From Metabacillus fastidiosus NBRC 101226 (GTDB lineage Bacteria; Bacillota; Bacilli; Bacillales; Bacillaceae), in assembly GCF_001591625.1 (NCBI RefSeq), contig NZ_BCVG01000032.1:1-33455 (forward strand): 33,455 bases of DNA, in the 5' to 3' direction. The notes under the pieces were generated by a model. That model ran no database searches. It saw nothing but the letters and a program-made list of their open reading frames with translations, and was not told the origin of the DNA. Below are positions 1 to 8,242 of this stretch, in pieces. Both the position numbers and the translations under genes were made by a program. Position 1 is the stretch's first letter, and every line of letters begins with the position of its first letter.

Positions 1-27
1 TTATTAATTAAAAAGAGGGAGATATAA

Positions 28-189
28 ATGAGAAAGGTTTTTAAAAACAATATCCTGAGTCGAAAGGAATTGATTATTGAACAGTTGTTGGAATTGAAAT
101 CTTATAAATCGTCAGATAATCGCCAGCTATATGAGTTGACGTTAAGTGAGTTAGAGTATGAGTATGAAAAACTTTGCGATAAATATTAA
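28..189 (+). CDS. Fur-regulated basic protein (Fbp) family small protein
   Basis: This 53-residue ORF starts at ATG 28 behind the Shine-Dalgarno sequence AGAGGGAGA and stops at TAA 187-189. The N-terminal half is basic (MRKVFKNN..SRKE). The C-terminal half holds the family-like pattern RQLYELTLSELEYEYE, which I recognise from FbpA-type proteins of Bacillus. In B. subtilis these small proteins are repressed by Fur and act in the iron-sparing response alongside the small RNA FsrA. The Fur box and promoter would lie upstream of the window, so iron control is assumed from family membership. The ORF is complete. It is followed by 221 bp of AT-rich intergenic sequence holding regulatory signals for the next gene. 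Confidence 0.75.
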   Translation: MRKVFKNNILSRKELIIEQLLELKSYKSSDNRQLYELTLSELEYEYEKLCDKY

Positions 190-227
190 TTATTTATTAC
201 GATAAAGTTAACTATAAAAAGGTAAAA

Positions 228-242
228 TAAACGTTTGTTTAA
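228..242. promoter_or_regulatory. TetR-like operator candidate, copy 1
   Basis: The 15-mer TAAACGTTTGTTTAA is the exact reverse complement of a site at 19645-19659. It contains the self-complementary core AAACGTTT, and TTAAAC/GTTTAA half-sites separated by four bases when the second copy is extended to 16 bases. Such AT-rich dyads are typical of TetR/AcrR-family operators. No TetR regulator lies in the window, so the binding protein is unknown. The site is about 40 bp upstream of the promoter at 283-311. Confidence 0.4.
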
Positions 243-282
243 TAAAAATATATGAAATTAGTAGGTTTAAATAAAAAAATCA

Positions 283-311
283 TTGACTTTATTTTTTATT
301 TGTGTTATAAT
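283..311 (+). promoter_or_regulatory. SigA promoter with extended -10 for the methyltransferase
   Basis: The -35 TTGACT (283-288) and -10 TATAAT (306-311) are separated by 17 bp, with a TG at 303-304 forming an extended -10. Transcription should begin near 318. A second possible promoter lies just downstream: TTGACA (322-327), 17 bp, TAATAT (345-350). The two would give leaders with and without the 5' arm of the outer stem described next. Confidence 0.75.
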
Positions 312-341
312 TATATTTTTATTGACATGTTAATGTTTGTG

Positions 342-400
342 CCTTAATATAAACTTTCTAGCATACTCGGCTAGAGAGTTTTTTTTATTATATATTAAGG
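342..400 (+). promoter_or_regulatory. Nested leader hairpins: terminator-like stem inside an SD-masking stem
   Basis: The inner stem pairs 352-362 with 370-380 (one G-U), with a 7-nt loop, and runs straight into a T tract (379-386), as in an intrinsic terminator. The outer stem pairs CCTTAATATA (342-351) perfectly with TATATTAAGG (391-400). The outer 3' arm includes the AAGG at the start of the Shine-Dalgarno sequence AAGGTGGGAG. Because a promoter lies upstream at 283-311, the structure sits in the 5' leader of the methyltransferase mRNA. It could attenuate that transcript, or simply terminate transcription coming from the fbp-like gene. Confidence 0.55.
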
Positions 401-410
401 TGGGAGATAA

Positions 411-1325
411 ATGGAAAATAATAAGGTCAGTTTAACAGCTTTAGTCAGTTGCTTTGCTCGAGGCTATCATACGGTACATAGCGCAAAACCGATTTTCAAT
501 GACTATGTTGCTAATCGATTATTAAAAGAAGAAGAGAAGAAAATGATTGCAAGTAATTGGAGCAATGCTGCTTTATTTTTTGATCAAGAGAAGGGTGAAG
601 CTTTTAATGATGATGAAAAGCTGAATTGGGTTATGAACACGCAATGTGTTCCACAGCTTGTAAGCAGATCACGTTATGCAGAAGATCATCTGTTGTCAGC
701 GATTGAACGAGGAGTGAAGCAATATGTCATTTTAGGTGCTGGTTTCGATACTTTTGCTTTAAGACAAGAGGATTTACCTGAAGATTTTGTCATATATGAG
801 GTAGATCATCCTGAAACACAAAAGTTTAAAATTCAACGTATGAAAGAGATGCATATAGAAAAGCCTGATAATTTAAGATTTGTTCCAGCTGATTTCATGA
901 AAGAATCTTTGCAGGTTAAATTAAAGGAACAAGGATTTGATGAACAAAAGTTAAGTTTTTTTAGTTTATTAGGTGTTTCCATGTACTTGAGTAAAGCTGA
1001 TTTTTTAAAAATCCTCTCTTTTATTTCAAATATAGCTCCAGCTGGCAGTTCCTTCGTATTTGATTATCTTGATGAACTGGCATTCCATCCTCTATTAGCA
1101 GCAAAGAAGCTTACACAAATGAGACAGATTACTGCAAAAACCGGTGAACCAATGATTACTGGTTTTGATCCGCTTTATCTGGATATTGAAGTACAGCATC
1201 AGCAAATGCTACTATATGAAAACCTTTCTCCCGAAAATATTGAAGATCAATACTTTAATGGTCAGGAAGATGAACTGCATGCTTTTGATCATTTTCATTT
1301 TGCACATTTAGTTGTGAATAAATAA
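411..1325 (+). CDS. Class I SAM-dependent methyltransferase, leucine carboxyl methyltransferase-like
   Basis: The product is a 304-residue soluble protein of the LCM/TIGR00027 type, a family of S-adenosylmethionine-dependent O-methyltransferases whose bacterial members mostly lack known substrates. The SAM-binding glycine motif VILGAGFDTFAL is at about residues 106-117. The acidic loop YEVDHP at 129-134 should contact the ribose of SAM. The length matches the family. ATG 411 follows AAGGTGGGAG at good distance. It has its own promoter and a structured leader. The next gene begins 84 bp downstream, so co-transcription is possible but unproven. Some relatives act in polyketide or secondary metabolite tailoring, but nothing here identifies a substrate. 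Confidence 0.8.
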   Translation: MENNKVSLTALVSCFARGYHTVHSAKPIFNDYVANRLLKEEEKKMIASNWSNAALFFDQEKGEAFNDDEKLNWVMNTQCVPQLVSRSRYAEDHLLSAIERGVKQYVILGAGFDTFALRQEDLPEDFVIYEVDHPETQKFKIQRMKEMHIEKPDNLRFVPADFMKESLQVKLKEQGFDEQKLSFFSLLGVSMYLSKADFLKILSFISNIAPAGSSFVFDYLDELAFHPLLAAKKLTQMRQITAKTGEPMITGFDPLYLDIEVQHQQMLLYENLSPENIEDQYFNGQEDELHAFDHFHFAHLVVNK

Positions 1326-1409
1326 CAAATTTCCATATTTCCATTATTGCTCTTATAATGATAAGTAGTGTGATTATAGTAGGGTGCTTGTCAGAAAGGG
1401 AGTCTGGAA

Positions 1410-2201
1410 TTGGAACTATATACTGAAAAATATGGAATTGGCGATAAGTATTTATTTATCCCTGGAATTACAGGAACCGTCAACTATTGGAAGCCGTATT
1501 TACAGCCATATACAACAAAAGGAAAGTTTATTCTAGTTGATCCTTTAGGTTTTGGAAGATCCCCTAAACCAAATATTAAGTATACAATCGATAACCATAT
1601 ACGTTCATTACATCATACTGTAATGTCGGAAGGTCCTTTTACCATTGTAGGCCATTCTATGGGAAGTTTACTTGCGTTAAATTTTGCAAATAATTACCCT
1701 CATCTTGTGAAAAAAGTAGTTTTAATAGGCATGCCGGTGTTTAAGTCTGAGAAAGCAGCTTTAAATTATTTTTTGAAGCGACTACAAATAATATTAACTT
1801 TTCGGCCCTTTGCGGCAGCAACTTGTATATTTTCTAGAATAATAGTGAAAAATCTATCTCCATTTCTTCAGAACAGAGAACGAATTTCCCATTTATGGAG
1901 CCCTGCTATGGTTGATGATATGTTAATGCATACATCGAAGTCATTTACCTCGAGCTTATGGGAAGTTGTGTACCGGTCAAATATAGTTAAAGTTGCAAGC
2001 ACAGTCTCCAAGGATATTCCTATCATCTGTTTACATGGTAAAAAAGATTACTCAGCTCCCTTTTCACATATAAAGCAAATAGCAGAGAAATATGAAAATT
2101 GGAAACTCCACACTATAGATGCTGGAACACATCAAATTTTTATTGAACATCCAGAATGGTGTATTGACTATATATTAAATGAGAAAGAGAAAGGATATTA
2201 A
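1410..2201 (+). CDS. Alpha/beta hydrolase
   Basis: The product is a 263-residue alpha/beta-fold hydrolase. The nucleophile elbow is GHSMG with Ser83; the likely acid is Asp213 (in HGKKD) and the likely base His241 (in GTH). An oxyanion-hole-like PGITGT lies at 18-23. No signal peptide or membrane segment is evident, so it should be cytoplasmic. I place the start at TTG 1410 because AAAGGGAG lies 7 nt upstream and no in-frame ATG is near. A possible promoter, TTCCAT (1331-1336), 17 bp, TATAAT (1354-1359), precedes it. The substrate cannot be read from sequence; esterase, lipase or haloperoxidase-like roles are all possible. It appears to lead an operon with the CPBP protein and ABC genes. Confidence 0.8.
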   Translation: MELYTEKYGIGDKYLFIPGITGTVNYWKPYLQPYTTKGKFILVDPLGFGRSPKPNIKYTIDNHIRSLHHTVMSEGPFTIVGHSMGSLLALNFANNYPHLVKKVVLIGMPVFKSEKAALNYFLKRLQIILTFRPFAAATCIFSRIIVKNLSPFLQNRERISHLWSPAMVDDMLMHTSKSFTSSLWEVVYRSNIVKVASTVSKDIPIICLHGKKDYSAPFSHIKQIAEKYENWKLHTIDAGTHQIFIEHPEWCIDYILNEKEKGY

Positions 2202-2238
2202 TAAACTTTTATTATGTTAAAAAAGAGAGGTGTATGAA

Positions 2239-2973
2239 GTGGATAATAATATATTAGTAGAACCTGCAGAACAGCTGAAGGCAAAAGAACAGTTTAATTG
2301 GAAACATTTAATTTTATCTGTTTTAATTTATTTGGCCATTAGTATTGTACTGGGAATTACAGTGGCTGTTCCGTTAATTATTCTCCAAGTAGGAGAAGGC
2401 GGGGATTTAGTAGATAAGATACTGACGGATGGGAGTATACTGCTTTTAATAGACGGATTAACAGTTCTCATCGCTCTTCTCATTTATAAGCCGCTGCGTA
2501 TATTTATTAGAAAATCTTGTGATCTATCTGTTTTAAAATCAGGAAGAACTTATTTGTACATTTTAGCCGGGCTTTTGCTAACGTGGATCATTCAATATGT
2601 ATTAATTGATATATTAAGCTTTGAAAACAATATTCAACAGCAGGAGGATTTGGGCTTTGCTTCGGTAAATGAGAGCTTATTAAAGCAGGCTTTATTTGTA
2701 TTAGCAGTCGGAATTGTGACACCTATTAAAGAGGAATTTCTTTATCGCGGAATTTTATATGGTTTCTTAGCAAACAGATATCATTTTTGGATTGGATTAA
2801 TTGTTTCCTCTGTTACTTTCGGGGTGCTGCACACTGGTTTTCCAGTAACAGCTTCTTTAATGGGACTTAATTTTGCATTACTTTATAAAAGAACTGGTTC
2901 TCTTCTTCCACCGATTATTCTGCACGCGGTTTGGAACTCAATCGTTGTATTTATACAGATATTTACTGCATAG
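2239..2973 (+). CDS. CPBP family intramembrane glutamic protease-like protein (Abi)
   Basis: The protein (244 residues from GTG 2239) has about six to eight hydrophobic segments. It carries the CPBP signature motifs: EEFLYR with Glu165, Glu166 and Arg170; FGVLH with Phe194 and His198; and HAVWN with His229 and Asn233. These residues form the proposed active site of the family, related to eukaryotic Rce1 and to bacteriocin self-immunity proteins. An in-frame GTG at 2230 exists but touches its ribosome binding site. AGAGAGGTG lies 6 nt before GTG 2239, so I chose the latter. It is 37 bp after the hydrolase and 50 bp before the BcrA-like ATPase, consistent with one operon. A role in peptide-antibiotic tolerance is possible from context only. 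Confidence 0.82.
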   Translation: MDNNILVEPAEQLKAKEQFNWKHLILSVLIYLAISIVLGITVAVPLIILQVGEGGDLVDKILTDGSILLLIDGLTVLIALLIYKPLRIFIRKSCDLSVLKSGRTYLYILAGLLLTWIIQYVLIDILSFENNIQQQEDLGFASVNESLLKQALFVLAVGIVTPIKEEFLYRGILYGFLANRYHFWIGLIVSSVTFGVLHTGFPVTASLMGLNFALLYKRTGSLLPPIILHAVWNSIVVFIQIFTA

Positions 2974-3023
2974 ACAGCTTATTGTCCATTGCTATTATAT
3001 GTCATTATGACGGAGGTTAAAAA

Positions 3024-3923
3024 ATGAACTCTCTACTTACATTAGAAAATGTAAAGAAAACAATAAATGGAAAAGAGATCATTAAAGGGATTAGTTTTTC
3101 TGTTCAGGAAGGAGAGATCTTCGGATTTTTAGGACCAAATGGGGCAGGGAAGACGACGACAATTCGTATGATTGTCGGGTTAATGAGTATTACTGATGGA
3201 GATGTTATCATCTGCGGAAAAAGTGTGAACAAAGAATTCAGTGAGGCAATTCAGCATGTTGGTGCAATTGTTGAGAATCCAGAAATGTATAAGTTTCTCT
3301 CAGGATATCAAAATCTGCTTCAGTATGCACGCATGCATAAAGGGATAACAAGAGAAAAAATAGAGGAGATTATTGACCTTGTCGGGTTAACAGATCGGAT
3401 TCATGATAAAGTGAGTACATATTCCTTAGGGATGAGACAAAGGCTGGGACTGACACAATGTTTGCTGCATGATCCTAAATTATTAATTTTAGATGAACCA
3501 ACAAACGGATTAGACCCAGCAGGAATTAGAGAAATAAGAGATCATTTAAGAATGCTTACGAGAGAAAAAGGAATGAGTGTCATCGTTTCAAGCCATTTGC
3601 TATCAGAAATGGAAATGATGTGTGACCGGATTGGAATTATCCAAAAAGGTGAGCTTATTGATGTTCAAGAAGTGAATGCCTTTGTAGAAAAAGGTGAACG
3701 ACTTACATACGTTTTTGAAACTGGAGAAATTGATGCTGCATTACTATGGCTTCAAGAAGAGTACAAAGCACATATAACAGATACCGGTTTTACAATTCAA
3801 TGTCAGAGGGATCATATTCCAGAACTCGTGAAGAGGTTAATTGAATGTAATGTAGCCGTCTACAGTATTAAACCGATATCTAAAACACTGGAAGACCGTT
3901 TCTTGGAAATTACAGCAGGGTGA
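3024..3923 (+). CDS. ABC transporter ATP-binding protein, BcrA-like
   Basis: The product is a 299-residue ABC ATPase. Walker A is GPNGAGKT (37-44), the signature is SLGMRQ (about 134-139), Walker B is LLILDEP (153-159) and the switch His is 191. SLGMRQR in place of LSGGQ is typical of the bacitracin/lantibiotic-exporter subgroup (BcrA, immunity F subunits). The C-terminal extension of about 80 residues also fits that group. SD ACGGAGG precedes ATG 3024. The permease gene begins 13 bp downstream, so the two should form one exporter. Regulators of bacitracin modules (BceRS type) are not adjacent. The substrate is unknown; peptide antibiotics are the usual cargo of this subgroup. Confidence 0.85.
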   Translation: MNSLLTLENVKKTINGKEIIKGISFSVQEGEIFGFLGPNGAGKTTTIRMIVGLMSITDGDVIICGKSVNKEFSEAIQHVGAIVENPEMYKFLSGYQNLLQYARMHKGITREKIEEIIDLVGLTDRIHDKVSTYSLGMRQRLGLTQCLLHDPKLLILDEPTNGLDPAGIREIRDHLRMLTREKGMSVIVSSHLLSEMEMMCDRIGIIQKGELIDVQEVNAFVEKGERLTYVFETGEIDAALLWLQEEYKAHITDTGFTIQCQRDHIPELVKRLIECNVAVYSIKPISKTLEDRFLEITAG

Positions 3924-3936
3924 GGAGGGGAAAATA

Positions 3937-4893
3937 TTGGGTGGCTTAATTATTAATGAGTGGGTAAAAGTATTCAGCAGGATTGGGACTCTTGTTATGA
4001 TCAGCTTAATTATTTTATTTGTAATGGGATTTGCCGGATTGGAAAAATATTTAGTAAGTGTAAGCACGGAAAAATCAAATACAGAGTGGAAACAAGAGAT
4101 GGAAATGGAATTGGCAATTACTCGCTCTGATTTAGAGAAATTCGGAGAAGTAAATTCAAATTTAAGAACAGCCTATGAAAGGGAGATCGCTATTAAAGAA
4201 TATCGTCTCGAACATGATCTTCCTCCGTCAACAGAAATGAATATGTGGTCATTTGTAGATAAAGCACAAATGATTATTTCATTTGCAGGCCTATTTGTCA
4301 TTATTATTGCAGCAGGAACGGTTGCTTCTGAATTTTCATGGGGGACGATTAAACTTCTGCTTATTAGACCAATCAGCCGTTCAAAAATATTATTATCTAA
4401 ATATATAACGATCCTTTTATACGGAATATTCTTTCTCTCTATTATTTTTGTGCTGTCAGCAATTATGGGATTCTTCTTTTTCGGAACTCCTGCCGAACAT
4501 ATTTTCCATCTGGCTTATGTAAATGGGGAAGTGGTGGAAAGGAATATTGTTTTTCATTTGATTGGTCAATATTTATTAAGCTCCATCGATATATTGTTAG
4601 TTGCAACGATGGCTTTTATGATTTCAGCTGTATTTAGAAATGGTTCACTTGCTATCGGTTTATCATTATTTCTATTGTTTACAGGGGGAGCAGTGACGAT
4701 GTTATTAGCAGGGAAATTTGCCTGGATAAAGTATTTCTTATTTGCTAATACTAATCTCAATGTATACTTCGATGGTGTTCCACCTGTCGAAGGAATGACC
4801 CTTGAATTTTCCATTACAGTACTTATAATTTATTTGGCTGTTTTTCATTTTCTTGCATTTTGGCTATTTAATAAAAGAGATGTAGCAGCATAA
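3937..4893 (+). CDS. ABC-2 type transporter permease, BcrB-like
   Basis: The protein has 318 residues and about six transmembrane segments: one near residues 14-34, a large extracytoplasmic loop rich in charged residues (about 40-100), then five more. This matches ABC-2 permeases of the BcrB/NatB kind. I place the start at TTG 3937 because GAGGAGGGG lies 6 nt upstream; there is no nearby in-frame ATG. It follows the ATPase by 13 bp and is the natural membrane partner. A hairpin at 4907-4942 follows the stop. The large N-terminal loop could bind substrate, but no specific motif is recognised. Confidence 0.8.
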   Translation: MGGLIINEWVKVFSRIGTLVMISLIILFVMGFAGLEKYLVSVSTEKSNTEWKQEMEMELAITRSDLEKFGEVNSNLRTAYEREIAIKEYRLEHDLPPSTEMNMWSFVDKAQMIISFAGLFVIIIAAGTVASEFSWGTIKLLLIRPISRSKILLSKYITILLYGIFFLSIIFVLSAIMGFFFFGTPAEHIFHLAYVNGEVVERNIVFHLIGQYLLSSIDILLVATMAFMISAVFRNGSLAIGLSLFLLFTGGAVTMLLAGKFAWIKYFLFANTNLNVYFDGVPPVEGMTLEFSITVLIIYLAVFHFLAFWLFNKRDVAA

Positions 4894-4906
4894 CTATTAA
4901 GAAAAG

Positions 4907-4942
4907 AACGGGCAAGTGCTTTCAGAGAGAGGCTTGTCCGTT
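4907..4942 (+). terminator. Hairpin after the BcrB-like gene
   Basis: AACGGGCAAG (4907-4916) pairs with CTTGTCCGTT (4933-4942), 10 bp with one G-U and a 16-nt loop. The following T tract is weak (TTTGCTATTG), so termination may be partial and the zinc-finger gene may be partly co-transcribed. Confidence 0.5.
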
Positions 4943-4964
4943 TGCTATTGAAAAGGAGTTTAGT

Positions 4965-5291
4965 ATGAAAAAAATATATGGAAGTTTAGTAGATAATGAA
5001 ACCCGCTGCAAGCATTATCATTCGGAAAAAGATATAATTGCAATAAAATTTAAATGCTGTCAAAAATACTATCCTTGTTATAAATGTCATGAAGAGTGTG
5101 AAGATCATCTTATCTCTGTCTGGGGGAAAGAAGAGTTTGATGAATTTGCAATTATATGTGGTGTTTGTAAAAAAGAATATAAGATTAGTGAATATTTTCA
5201 TATAAATAACTGTATACACTGCGGTTCTCAGTTTAATGAAGGATGCAGTAAACATTATTATCTTTATTTTCAATGTGAAATAGGTTCTTGA
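4965..5291 (+). CDS. CHY zinc finger protein
   Basis: The product is a 108-residue protein with many paired Cys and His residues: CKHYH near residue 15, KCCQKYYPCYKC at about 30-41, CGVC near 66 and CIHC near 84. This matches the CHY zinc-finger fold, in which several Zn ions are held by Cys/His clusters. Small stand-alone bacterial members are uncharacterised; eukaryotic relatives include the N-terminal domain of Pirh2. There is no signal peptide. SD AAAGGAG precedes ATG 4965. It is separated from the ABC operon by a weak hairpin and ends at a strong bidirectional terminator shared with the convergent MFS gene. Confidence 0.8.
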   Translation: MKKIYGSLVDNETRCKHYHSEKDIIAIKFKCCQKYYPCYKCHEECEDHLISVWGKEEFDEFAIICGVCKKEYKISEYFHINNCIHCGSQFNEGCSKHYYLYFQCEIGS

Positions 5292-5305
5292 ATATATTTG
5301 TTCAT

Positions 5306-5347
5306 AAAGGAAGCATGAATGAGAGAAAGCTCACTCATGCTTCTTTT
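5306..5347. terminator. Bidirectional terminator
   Basis: GAAGCATGAATGAG (5310-5323) pairs with CTCACTCATGCTTC (5330-5343) with one mismatch. The stem extends through AAAG/TTTT, giving T runs on both strands. It lies between convergent genes (CHY protein on plus, MFS protein on minus) and should serve both. Confidence 0.8.
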
Positions 5348-5352
5348 AAAGA

Positions 5353-6597
5353 TTAGCTATACCATTCTTTTACTTTTCGATCTGAAGGTAAGAAAAATGT
5401 CACTAAACCGATAAAAGGCAAAAAGCTTACTATTTTTAATATGGCAGAAAGAGAGTATAGGTCAATTAACCCGCCTAAAGCAACTGCTCCTACTGCCCCT
5501 AAGCCAAAAGATAAACCTGTTGTAAGGCCGGCTACAGTACCGATTTTTCCCGGCACTAGTTCTTGGGCATACACGACAGTAACTGACCATCCGGACATTA
5601 AAATAAATCCATTAAATAAAAGGATAATATATGCCCAAAAAGGATCAGAAAACGGAAGAACTAAAGAAAAGGGAATGGACCCTGCCATTGATAGAAAAAG
5701 AATTGTTTTCCTACCGTATTTATCTGAAAGCGGTCCGCCAAAAAATGTTCCTATTGCACCAGATACAGCAAAAGTAAAAATATACATTTGTACTTGATTA
5801 AGACTTAATCCGAATTTATCCATTAACTCAAAAGGATAGTAGATAGATATTGCTGAATGATACCACGTGCGGACGAATAGTAAAAAGACAATAAGTATTA
5901 AAGCACATCGAATTACCTTTTGCTTTTTAGGATTGATTTGTTGCGAAATCGATTTTTTAATCATCTTGCTGCGTTGTGATAAATAATCTTTATACCAGCC
6001 TGCAATATGAAACTGTATGAAAATAGCAATCCCTATAATAATCGTAAACCATAAAGCACCTATTTGACCAAGTGGAACGAAGATTAGTATTGTCATAATG
6101 GTCGCAAAAGATTGACCAAGATTACCACCGACCTGGAATAATGACTGGGCGAATCCTCTTCGTTTTCCAGCAGCCAAAAACGCTACTCGTGAGGATTCAG
6201 GATGGAAAATAGCCGAGCCTAAGCCCATGAATAGAACAGAAAGTAAAGTGAAATAGAAATTCGGTGATAATGCGAGTCCAAGTATTCCAATAAAAGTGCA
6301 AATCATACTAACAGGCAGCATATATGGAACAGGGCGACGATCCGAATAAAAGCCAATAACAGGCTGGAGAAGAGAAGAAGTCATATTTAAAGTGAAAAAT
6401 ATAGCCCCAGCCTGCAAATAAGATAAAGTCATCTTACTTTTTAATATTGGTAAAATAGCAGGTACGATTGCCTGGATCGTATCATTAAATAAGTGTACTA
6501 AACTAATTAAAAAAAGAATTTTATATTGTGTTGCCTGACCTCCAGTTTCAAGCGATGCCTTCAACGGTTTCGGCGAATTATTCGTTGCGGTCTGCAA
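5353..6597 (-). CDS. MFS transporter, fosmidomycin resistance (Fsr) family
   Basis: The product is a 414-residue, 12-helix major facilitator. The N-terminal region HLFNDTIQAIVPAILP, the loop GFYSDRRPVPY (motif A position) and the HPESSRVAF segment are hallmarks I associate with Fsr-like proteins. Known members export fosmidomycin or unknown metabolites by proton antiport. It starts 22 bp after the flavoprotein stop and is the last gene of the leftward operon. In this context it could move a product or substrate of the sulfur module rather than a drug; that is inference. It ends at the bidirectional terminator at 5306-5347. Confidence 0.8.
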   Translation of the reverse strand: MQTATNNSPKPLKASLETGGQATQYKILFLISLVHLFNDTIQAIVPAILPILKSKMTLSYLQAGAIFFTLNMTSSLLQPVIGFYSDRRPVPYMLPVSMICTFIGILGLALSPNFYFTLLSVLFMGLGSAIFHPESSRVAFLAAGKRRGFAQSLFQVGGNLGQSFATIMTILIFVPLGQIGALWFTIIIGIAIFIQFHIAGWYKDYLSQRSKMIKKSISQQINPKKQKVIRCALILIVFLLFVRTWYHSAISIYYPFELMDKFGLSLNQVQMYIFTFAVSGAIGTFFGGPLSDKYGRKTILFLSMAGSIPFSLVLPFSDPFWAYIILLFNGFILMSGWSVTVVYAQELVPGKIGTVAGLTTGLSFGLGAVGAVALGGLIDLYSLSAILKIVSFLPFIGLVTFFLPSDRKVKEWYS

Positions 6598-6619
6598 AAT
6601 GTTACCTCTTTTCTTTTGT

Positions 6620-8212
6620 TTAAAGTGAAAGCGGGAAGGGGGTGAAATCCGGCTTTACCCAAATGTTGTCAAGCCCGCCTGATAATATTCTATATTGTTG
6701 ATCTGGATTTGTATATGGAGCATCTTCTCTCCGATGCATCCCTCTTGTTTCTTTTCGTTCTAATGCCGAATGGTACATCCATCGTGCAGTAGCAGTCATA
6801 GCAGCGATCTCTCGGGCACGGACTATTTGTGACAATGGATAATCATCTTTATTTTTAATCTCTGACCAAATTTTTCCGAGATTGGTTAATGACTTTTTTA
6901 GCTTATCCTCTCTTCGAAACCAGTTTAAGTTTAATGGCAGAACTTCTTTTTGGATAGCTGTGATTAGTTCACCTATTGATGTATTTTCTTTCTTTGCGAA
7001 ATTTAGAGAAATAGGGGTAGATGCAAGTCTATTGACTTCAGTTTCTTTATGAAGTTTAGAATGTTGAGAAAATTTTGCGGCTGCTTCTCCTGCCCATGTA
7101 CCTGAAGACATTGCCCATGTCGCATTGTGACTGCCTCCACCTGTAAAGCTACCGCATATTAATTCACGTGTTGCTGCATCACCGGCTACGTATAAACCGG
7201 GAACAGAAGTTGCGCAAGTTTCGTCCACTATTCTAATTCCTCCGGTTCCCCGAACTGTACCTTCATAACGGAGTGTTATTTCAAATTTCTGTGTAAATGG
7301 ATCGATCCCTTTTCTTATAAACGGTGTAAAAAAGTTTGGTTGGGCTTTATACATCCACTGTTTCATTTCTTCTGTTACTTGATCGATACGGGCATAGACA
7401 CGTTCGTTCATTAAAGTTTTTGCTACAATGGAGCGATCGGTTTGTCCACCGAAATCCTCAATACGTGTTCCGTCTGCCCGATAAAAGGAAGCCCAAGCAT
7501 AAAATGCCGTTTTTGTCATAGAAGAGAATATGGGAGAAAAGGCATAGGCATTTGAGAATTCCATTCCGGATAACTCAGCACCGGCTTCAGCAGCCATTAA
7601 ATAGCCATCTCCTGTAAGAACGTTACAACCTAGTGTTTTGCTAAGAAATGCACAACCACCGGTAGCTATAATAATAGCTTTTGCTTTTATTCTCCATGGA
7701 AGTTCAGTCTTCTTATTTATTCCGATTGCTCCGCAAACGCCTTCTGAATCAGATAATAATTCAAGAGCAGGGGAGTGATCTAGAATCTTTACTCCAGCTT
7801 TGTGAACTAGCTTCCTCATTAATTTCATATAATCTGGTCCTTGGAGTCCACCCCTGTATGGCTTACCTTCATGGTCAGTCGTGAAGGGATACCCCCAAGC
7901 TGCTAGATTATGCATATTTATATATGTTTGATCTAATGCTTTATTCATCCAAAAACGTTCTGTCAGGAATCCACCCAACTTCTCACGTTTTTCTATTGCG
8001 GCTTCTCTCTTGTCCGGATCAGGTTCAACATACCAAACATTGGTGCCTGCGGCGGCTGTCGCACCGCTTGTTCCACAATACCCTTTATCCGCTAAAATAA
8101 CTTTCACTCCCAGAGCAGCTGCCGTAATGGCAGCCCATGTGCCAGCAGGACCCCCTCCTAAAATGAGGACATCTGTTTCTAAATTGTTCATCTCTTCATA
8201 TAAAAGACTCAT
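6620..8212 (-). CDS. FAD-dependent oxidoreductase, fumarate reductase/AprA-like flavoprotein (AsfA-like)
   Basis: The product is a 530-residue flavoprotein. The dinucleotide motif GGGPAG is at residues 19-24, with the following Rossmann segment and ADKGYCGTSG. A typical C-terminal FAD motif reads GLYVAGDA, followed by GSFTGGG. The overall layout matches the fumarate reductase/aspartate oxidase/adenylylsulfate reductase alpha family. The family usually needs an electron-transfer partner, and the divergent dicluster ferredoxin is the obvious one. A flavoprotein plus ferredoxin beside a sulfonate-type importer resembles AsfA/AsfB of Pseudomonas putida, described in arylsulfonate desulfonation. 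It lies 30 bp after the flavin reductase. No covalent-FAD His motif or haem site was seen. The substrate is unknown. Confidence 0.75.
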   Translation of the reverse strand: MSLLYEEMNNLETDVLILGGGPAGTWAAITAAALGVKVILADKGYCGTSGATAAAGTNVWYVEPDPDKREAAIEKREKLGGFLTERFWMNKALDQTYINMHNLAAWGYPFTTDHEGKPYRGGLQGPDYMKLMRKLVHKAGVKILDHSPALELLSDSEGVCGAIGINKKTELPWRIKAKAIIIATGGCAFLSKTLGCNVLTGDGYLMAAEAGAELSGMEFSNAYAFSPIFSSMTKTAFYAWASFYRADGTRIEDFGGQTDRSIVAKTLMNERVYARIDQVTEEMKQWMYKAQPNFFTPFIRKGIDPFTQKFEITLRYEGTVRGTGGIRIVDETCATSVPGLYVAGDAATRELICGSFTGGGSHNATWAMSSGTWAGEAAAKFSQHSKLHKETEVNRLASTPISLNFAKKENTSIGELITAIQKEVLPLNLNWFRREDKLKKSLTNLGKIWSEIKNKDDYPLSQIVRAREIAAMTATARWMYHSALERKETRGMHRREDAPYTNPDQQYRILSGGLDNIWVKPDFTPFPLSL

Positions 8213-8242
8213 TAAATCCCTCTTTTCTTTTTAATAATTTAG

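Noticed and set aside
3837-4067. Minus-strand ORFs antisense to the ABC genes (also 4566-4814, 4986-5273, 14815-15117 and similar)
   Set aside because: They are shadows of well-supported plus-strand genes, with low-complexity products and no ribosome binding sites.
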